A stretch of 64,000 nucleotides of DNA from Rhodococcus sp. RD6.2 (lineage in GTDB: Bacteria; Actinomycetota; Actinomycetes; Mycobacteriales; Mycobacteriaceae), in the NCBI RefSeq assembly GCF_001040705.1, contig NZ_CVQP01000001.1, forward strand, positions 550,324 through 614,323, read 5' to 3'. Position numbers and translations under genes: made by a program. The notes beneath the pieces are model-generated. The model had not been told where the DNA came from, did not search any database, and worked only from the letters and a program-made list of their open reading frames with translations. Below, piece by piece: positions 58,873-64,000 of the stretch (positions are counted from its first letter, which is position 1; each line of letters starts with the position of its first letter).

Positions 58873-60339
58873 GTGTACGTGGAACTGAGCGAACAGCAGG
58901 TAGACCGGGCCGTCGGAGTGTTGCTCGCGGGTGCAGCGGGTGACGCGCTGGGTGCGGGCTACGAATTCACGCATCCGGCCGCGGACGCGGTGATCGACAT
59001 GATCGGCGGCGGGCCGTTCGACTGGGCGCCGGGGGAGTGGACCGACGACACGTCGATGGCACTGGCGATCGCCGAAGTCGCCGCCTCCGGGGCCCCGATC
59101 GGCCACGATGCGGGACTGGACGCGATCGCCGCCCGCTTCGTCGCCTGGTTCGATTCGAACCCGCCGGACATCGGCAACCAGACGAGGGCGGTGTTGTCGA
59201 CCCGTCCCGCCGGCGCCGACGCGATGCGCACGCGCGCACAGGCTGTTCGCGGACGCAAGGGGGGCAACGGGTCACTGATGCGCACCGCCCCGGTCGCTCT
59301 GGCGTACCTCGACGACGAGCGTGCCTGCCGCGACGCCGCCGCCGCGATCTCCGCCCTCACTCACGACGACGTGCGCGCAACCGAGGCGTGCCAGTTGTGG
59401 ACGCACGCCATTCGCCATGCGGTCCTGCACGGGACGTTCGACGGTGTGCGAGGCTTCCTGGAGACGGCGCCCTCCGACGCCGCCGAGTTCTGGTCGCCGC
59501 TCCTCGATCAGGCCGAAACCGGCTCGCCCGCAGACTTTTCCAACAATGGATGGGTGGTGCACGCCTTGCAGACGGCGTGGTGGGCGATCAGCACGACCGA
59601 CGATTCGGACTCCGGGCACCTGGTCCGTGCCCTCGAAACGGCCGTGCGCGCGGGCGGCGACACCGACACCACGGCGGCGATCGCCGGGGGTCTGCTCGGT
59701 GCGCGGTGGGGCGCCGGTGCGGTTCCGCTCCGCTGGCGGCGGATGCTGCACGGCTGGCCCGGCCTCTCCGCCCCGGACCTGGTGCGGCTCGCCGAAGCCT
59801 CGGTTCGGGGCCGCGCTTCGGCACGGTCCGGCCCGGTGATCGAGGTTGTCGTCGGCGACATCACCACGCAACGCGTCGACGTGGTCGTCAACGCCGCGAA
59901 CTCATCGCTGCTCGGTGGCGGTGGTGTCGACGGGGCGATCCATCATGCCGGTGGACCGCGAATTCTCGCGGAGTGCAAGAAGATACGGTCCACCACTCTT
60001 CCGGATGGCCTGGCCGTCGGTGACGCGGTTGCGACCACCGCAGGCAACCTTCCCGCGACGTGGGTCGTCCACACCGTCGGCCCCGTGCACTCGCGCGCGG
60101 AGGATCGCTCCGTGCAACTGCGATCCGCCTACACCCGCAGCCTCGCCATCGCGGACGACCTCGGCGCACGCAGCGTCGCCTTCCCGCTGATCTCGTCAGG
60201 TTCCTACGGATGGCCCCGTCAGGATGCCGTACGGCAGGCCGTCGCTGCGATCCGCGGCGCGGACAGTTCCGTGGAGCGTGTCGTGCTGGTGGCCTTCGAC
60301 GCCGCGACCGCGGATCTGTTGCTGCGTGGGCTGGAATGA
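58873..60339 (+). CDS. ADP-ribosylglycohydrolase fused to a macrodomain, GTG start
   Basis: 488 aa (GTG at 58879 is an alternative start). Residues 10-312 are an ARH/DraG domain: AGAAGDALGAGYEF, EWTDDTSMALAIAE with Asp58-Asp59, and GGDTDTTAAIAGG (261-273) completing the magnesium/ADP-ribose site. Residues 320-488 are a macrodomain: VDVVVNAANSSLLGGGGVDG, then AIHHAGG, and FPLISSGSYGWPRQ. The two domains remove or bind ADP-ribose, so the fusion may couple hydrolysis with product processing. No DarT-like ADP-ribosyltransferase or toxin gene is next to it. Confidence 0.88.
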   Translation: MYVELSEQQVDRAVGVLLAGAAGDALGAGYEFTHPAADAVIDMIGGGPFDWAPGEWTDDTSMALAIAEVAASGAPIGHDAGLDAIAARFVAWFDSNPPDIGNQTRAVLSTRPAGADAMRTRAQAVRGRKGGNGSLMRTAPVALAYLDDERACRDAAAAISALTHDDVRATEACQLWTHAIRHAVLHGTFDGVRGFLETAPSDAAEFWSPLLDQAETGSPADFSNNGWVVHALQTAWWAISTTDDSDSGHLVRALETAVRAGGDTDTTAAIAGGLLGARWGAGAVPLRWRRMLHGWPGLSAPDLVRLAEASVRGRASARSGPVIEVVVGDITTQRVDVVVNAANSSLLGGGGVDGAIHHAGGPRILAECKKIRSTTLPDGLAVGDAVATTAGNLPATWVVHTVGPVHSRAEDRSVQLRSAYTRSLAIADDLGARSVAFPLISSGSYGWPRQDAVRQAVAAIRGADSSVERVVLVAFDAATADLLLRGLE

Positions 60340-60348
60340 CGTCAGCCG

Positions 60349-60825
60349 CTACGCGGTCCGGGTGAGCAGTGCGTCGAGGGCCGCGTAGCTGGCGTTCATG
60401 CCCTCCTCCATGCCCGAGCCGAGCATGCCGTCCCGGTCCTCGGTCGTGAGGAACAGTGACTCCACCACGATCTTCGTGCGTCCGTCGCCGAGGTCGACGA
60501 AATCGACGGAGTCGATCGATGCGTGCGTCGGCATGCCGTCCCATTCGAACGAATACACGAGACGTTCCTGTGGGACGACCTCCCGGAACCGACCCTCGAA
60601 TCCGTCGCTGCCGCCCTCGTGATGCTCGACGAACCGCCAGTGGCCGCCGACTTCGAGTTCCCACTGCTCCACGTCGACCGGGTTTCCGCGACCCCACCAC
60701 TGCGCGATCAGGTCCGGCTCGGTGTAGGCGGCCCACACCCGGTCGCGTGGCGCGGCGAAGGTTCGTTCGACATGGCAGTCGCGATCGCCCGATGTCGTGA
60801 CTGTTGCGTTGGTGGTGCTGGTCAT
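60349..60825 (-). CDS. SRPBCC (AHSA1-type) protein
   Basis: 158 aa. HVERTFAAPRDRVWAAYTEP, LIAQWWGRGN and KIVVESLFLTTEDRDGML mark an AHA1/START-like hydrophobic pocket fold. The gene overlaps the ArsR gene upstream by ATGA; ArsR-SRPBCC pairs are common, the SRPBCC protein being a stress- or ligand-linked effector. Convergent with the ARH gene. Confidence 0.9.
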   Translation of the reverse strand: MTSTTNATVTTSGDRDCHVERTFAAPRDRVWAAYTEPDLIAQWWGRGNPVDVEQWELEVGGHWRFVEHHEGGSDGFEGRFREVVPQERLVYSFEWDGMPTHASIDSVDFVDLGDGRTKIVVESLFLTTEDRDGMLGSGMEEGMNASYAALDALLTRTA

Positions 60826-61163
60826 GACTCCTCCTCATGGTTCGGTTCGCGGTCGAGGAACGCTCCCAGGTGGTCCAGTCGCTCGGCGACGACGCGGCGG
60901 TGCCGGGCCATCCACGCGGCCTCGAGGTCGAGGGTGTTGCCGCCCAGGCGGCAGTACCGGACCCGGCCCCGCTTCTCGGTCACCACGAGGCCTGCTCGTT
61001 CGAGAAGGTGTACGTGCTTCGCGATGCCGGTGAGCGTCATGTCGAAGACGTCTGCCAATTCGGTGATCGTCGCGTCGGAGCGGTCGAGGTGTTCGAGAAT
61101 TCCGCGACGCGTGGGATCGGCGAGCGCCGCGAAGGTCGTGTCGAGCGGTTGATACTGAACCAT
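60822..61163 (-). CDS. ArsR-family winged-helix regulator, leaderless
   Basis: 113 aa. Winged HTH: FAALADPTRRGILEHLDRSD, ELADVFDMTLTGIAKHVHLL and GLVVTEKRGRVRYCRLG. No Cys pairs typical of metal-sensing ArsR, so another ligand is likely. Its start codon sits in a palindrome (61154-61173) and TTGACA-16-TAACAC upstream would start the mRNA near the ATG. First gene of the pair with the SRPBCC gene. Confidence 0.92.
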   Translation of the reverse strand: MVQYQPLDTTFAALADPTRRGILEHLDRSDATITELADVFDMTLTGIAKHVHLLERAGLVVTEKRGRVRYCRLGGNTLDLEAAWMARHRRVVAERLDHLGAFLDREPNHEEES

Positions 61164-61173
61164 CTAGTTCAGT
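61154..61173. promoter_or_regulatory. ArsR auto-operator covering the start codon
   Basis: ACTGAAC-CATCTA-GTTCAGT, perfect 7-bp arms with a 6-bp spacer that contains the start codon on the minus strand. Binding here would block both transcription start and initiation. Confidence 0.75.
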
Positions 61174-61199
61174 GTTACCCCGCGCATAACCGCTGTCAA
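61172..61199 (-). promoter_or_regulatory. Predicted sigma-A promoter of the ArsR-SRPBCC operon
   Basis: On the minus strand TTGACA (61194-61199), 16 bp, TAACAC (61172-61177). The start would fall a few bases before the ATG, giving a leaderless mRNA. Confidence 0.65.
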
Positions 61200-61230
61200 C
61201 CCATGGGGGTAGTCAGCGGGAACGCGTCGA

Positions 61231-61851
61231 TCAGACCATTTCCGGCACGTGCAGGTGAGCGATGGCCAGTTCGAACAGGCAGGTGTCGAGCACCGTGGCG
61301 CCCATCTCTCGGGTCACAGCGGTGCGCATCCCGTCGGCCTTCTCCTGGTTGCGTTCGAACGCCTCACGGCTGTCCCAGGTCACCGACACCACCGCGCGGC
61401 CCGCGGCGGGGTCGACCATCATGCCGGCGCTGCAGAACCCGTCCAGGTCCTCCATGTGCGGGAGGGCGGTCAGTTTGAAGACGTCGATTGCCCGTGCCAG
61501 GTGGCCGGGCTCGAGCTTCAGCCAGGTGACGCGGACACACGAGCCGTGGGGAGATGGGTGATCGCGGTGCAGGGCGGCGATGTCCCAGCGTTCGACGGTC
61601 GCCGTGCCGTGGAATATCTCCGTGGCGTGGTCGCGCAACGCGCGGACCGGTCCCTCACTGCCGCGCAGCGCGTCCTCGTCCATCCACGAACTGGTCGCGA
61701 TACAGCGACCGCTGTCGCGATCGACGAGGAGCGAAAGTCCGGCACAGCCCTCGTAATCCGCGAGTGCGGGCATGACGGTGTCACTCATGTGTTTGATGCC
61801 GGCGTCGATGAAGGACGGGTGCGCCAGGATCGTGGTGGAACGTGCGTACAC
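61231..61851 (-). CDS. Two-module dimeric alpha/beta-barrel (antibiotic biosynthesis monooxygenase-like) protein, GTG start
   Basis: 206 aa from GTG at 61851 (V-YARSTTILAHPSFIDAG), with AAGGGG upstream; the frame to 62064 is not supported. Two similar ferredoxin-like modules: TILAHPSFIDAGIKHMSDTV (start) with WMDEDALRGSEGPVRAL, and VRVTWLKLEPGHLARAIDVF with VTWDSREAFERNQEKADGMR. The fold is that of ABM or stress-responsive A/B barrels; no catalytic residue assignment is possible. Divergent from htpG. Confidence 0.75.
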   Translation of the reverse strand: MYARSTTILAHPSFIDAGIKHMSDTVMPALADYEGCAGLSLLVDRDSGRCIATSSWMDEDALRGSEGPVRALRDHATEIFHGTATVERWDIAALHRDHPSPHGSCVRVTWLKLEPGHLARAIDVFKLTALPHMEDLDGFCSAGMMVDPAAGRAVVSVTWDSREAFERNQEKADGMRTAVTREMGATVLDTCLFELAIAHLHVPEMV

Positions 61852-61964
61852 GATCGAACCCCTTCCACTCGAGGCAGCGCCCCGGCGGCGCCACCGGATA
61901 CCCCCGCCTCTCACCCTCCTCCGCGCCGGAGCCCGAGGCAATGGCTGCGTGGGACCGGGATCGA

Positions 61965-61978
61965 CTACCGGCCGGTAG
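61965..61978. promoter_or_regulatory. Perfect 14-bp palindrome upstream of htpG
   Basis: CTACCGGCCGGTAG, 24-37 bp before TAAAAT (62002-62007), a probable -10 for htpG, so it overlaps the -35 region. No HrcA (CIRCE) element is visible. A TetR-type or heat-shock repressor site is possible. Confidence 0.5.
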
Positions 61979-62053
61979 GTCTGCCGCGCAGGTGGGGGCG
62001 GTAAAATCCCGGCGAACACAGTGCCTCGTGAGCAGTCGAAGGGAATCGGATTG

Positions 62054-63988
62054 AACGCGCACACCGGAGAACGGGAGCAGCTCGAGTTCCAGGCGGAGAC
62101 CCGCCAGTTGCTGGACCTGATGGTCCACTCGATCTACTCGAACAAGGACTCGTTCCTGCGGGAACTGGTGTCCAACGCCTCGGATGCACTCGACAAGTTG
62201 CGGCTCGCGGCCTTCCAGGACAAGGACCTGGACGCCGACACGTCCGACCTGCACATCGAGATCGCGATCGACAAGGACGCGCGGACGCTGACGATCCGCG
62301 ACAACGGCATCGGCATGTCCCGGGACGAGGTCGTCGACCTGATCGGCACCCTCGCCAAGTCGGGCACCGCGGACTTGCGTCGCAAGCTCAAGGAGGCGAA
62401 GGACGCAGCCGCGAGCGAGGAGTTGATCGGCCAGTTCGGCATCGGCTTCTACTCCACGTTCATGGTCGCGGACAAGGTCACCCTGCTCACGCGTAAGGCC
62501 GGGGAGCGGCAGGCAACCCGCTGGGAGTCGAGTGGCGAAGCGACCTACGTCATCGAGACGGTGGACGATGCCCCGCAGGGCACTGCGGTGACGCTGCACC
62601 TCAAGCCCGCCGACACCGACGACAACCTGCACGACTACACCGCCGAGCGGAAGATCAAGGAACTCGTCACCCGGTACTCGGACTTCATCGCCTGGCCGAT
62701 CCGGATGGACGTCGAACGCCGTACCCCGGCGACCGATGAGGAACCGGAAAAGGTCGAGGTCGAAACCCAGACTCTGAACTCGCAGAAGGCGCTGTGGGCG
62801 AAGTCGAAGGACGAGGTCTCCGAGGAGGAGTACACCGAGTTCTACCGCCACATCGCGCACGCATGGGATTCGCCGCTCGAGACGATCCCAATGAAGGCCG
62901 AGGGCACTTTCGAGTACCAGGCCCTGCTGTTCATCCCGCAGCACGCGCCGTTCGACCTGTTCATGCGCGACGGCAAGACCGGTGTCCACCTGTACGTCAA
63001 GCGGGTGTTCATCATGGACGACGCCGACGAACTGCTCCCCGAGTACCTGCGCTTCGTCAAGGGTGTCGTCGACGCCCAGGACCTCTCGCTGAACGTGTCC
63101 CGAGAGATCCTGCAGCAGGACAGGCAGATTCGCGCCATCCGGCGTCGACTCACCAAGAAGGTGCTCACCACGATCGCGGACATCGCGTCGTCGCGTCCCG
63201 ACGACTACCGCACCCTGTGGTCCGAATTCGGCCGCGCCCTCAAGGAGGGGCTGATCTCCGACGTCGACAACCGCGACACGCTGCTGAAGATCTCGTCGTT
63301 CGCGTCCACGGCCAGCGAGGACGAACTCACCACCCTCGCCGACTACGTGTCCCGGATGAAGGACGATCAGAAGCAGATCTACTTCGCGACCGGCGAATCC
63401 CGTCAGCTGCTGGAGAACTCGCCGCACCTGGAGGCGTTCAAGGCCAAGGGACTCGAGGTGCTGCTGCTCACCGACCCCGTCGACGAGGTCTGGGCGTCGC
63501 AGGTGCCCGAGTTCGAGGGGATGACCTTCCAGTCCGTCGCCAAGGGCGAGGTCGACCTCGACAGCGATGAGGACAAGGCCGCCGCCGAGACCGAGCGTGA
63601 GGAGAAGGAGAAGGATTTCGCGGATCTGCTCTCCTGGCTGACGACGACCCTCGACGAGCAGGTCAAGTCGGTGCGGCTGTCGACCCGCCTGACCACCTCG
63701 CCCGCGTGCATCGTCGGCGACGATTTCTCCATGTCGCCCGCGCTGGAGCGGATGTACCGGGCGTCGGGTCAGCCGGTCCCGGTTACCAAGCGAATCCTCG
63801 AACTGAACCCCGAACACCCGCTCGTGCTCGCGCTGCGCACCGCGCACGCCGAACGCCCCGGGGACGAGGCGTCCGCGGAGACCGCCGAATTGCTGTACGG
63901 AATGGCGCTTCTCGCGGAAGGTGGCGAGCTCGCCGACCCGGCACGCTTCACCGCTCTGCTGGCGAACCGGCTGACCGCCGCGGTCTGA
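62054..63988 (+). CDS. htpG: Molecular chaperone HtpG (Hsp90), TTG start
   Basis: 644 aa. TTG at 62054 ([19 protein letters not shown]) behind AAGGGAAT matches the usual HtpG N-terminus; GTG at 62021 would add an unsupported 11 residues. N-terminal GHKL ATPase: [56 protein letters not shown]. The middle domain has [20 protein letters not shown] and [15 protein letters not shown]. The length is complete. Cytosolic ATP-dependent chaperone; transcribed alone. Divergent from the gene at 61851. Confidence 0.97.
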
Positions 63989-64000
63989 CGCCGTTCGACG

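Overview
The window is high-GC, densely coded actinobacterial DNA. It carries paired IniA/IniC-type dynamin-like GTPases, many acyl-CoA enzymes, an F420-type LLM oxidoreductase, DUF3556 and DUF7373-like proteins, a steroid 5-alpha-reductase homologue with a KstR-type box, and many GTG/TTG starts. This points to a mycolic-acid-type actinomycete, most likely Rhodococcus or a close relative. No rRNA, tRNA, CRISPR array, transposase or integrase was seen.

Left part (1-23.6 kb), mostly chromosomal housekeeping and envelope genes. It holds the 3' part of a GH3 glycosidase, a secreted LVIVD-like protein coupled to a DUF305 protein, and an ECF sigma factor. A minus-strand block (12468 to 4985) follows: two dynamin-like GTPases, a membrane-anchored Hsp70-type ATPase, a calcium-repeat protein, a C39-like cysteine peptidase and a small acidic protein. 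A divergent lipoprotein shares an identical 20-bp promoter element with this block. Next come a TetR repressor with a clear operator, a DUF3556 membrane protein with a FAD oxidoreductase, a pseudouridine synthase operon, a GlsB-type membrane protein, an alpha/beta hydrolase, and a fusion of a condensation-type acyltransferase with a GNAT domain.

Middle part (23.7-56.9 kb), a catabolic island. A leftward operon (29275 to 23728) encodes an LLM oxidoreductase, two acyl-CoA dehydrogenases, an FMN reductase, an AMACR-type enzyme and a SnoaL-like protein. A divergent rightward operon (29607 to 37368) encodes an enoyl-CoA hydratase, an SMP-30-like protein, an acyl-CoA ligase, a double VOC protein, an alpha/beta hydrolase and a peptide-type substrate-binding lipoprotein, and ends in a strong terminator. 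The rest of that ABC transporter follows under its own promoter. After a 7-bp tandem repeat comes an aromatic ring-hydroxylating dioxygenase operon in the order alpha, beta, small protein, dihydrodiol dehydrogenase, [3Fe-4S] ferredoxin, ferredoxin reductase, class-II-aldolase-type decarboxylase. This order matches phthalate 3,4-dioxygenase clusters. A second set of paralogues (FMN reductase, hydrolase, ligase, IclR regulator) follows, then SnoaL and VOC genes, a regulator combining XRE and TetR domains, a third ligase and a single-cysteine Asp/Glu-racemase-fold enzyme. Two operator families are shared across the island.

Right part (56.9-64 kb). It holds a steroid 5-alpha-reductase homologue preceded by a KstR-type box, a small secreted protein, an ADP-ribosylglycohydrolase fused to a macrodomain with a well-formed promoter/operator, an ArsR-SRPBCC pair, a two-module dimeric alpha/beta-barrel protein, and htpG.
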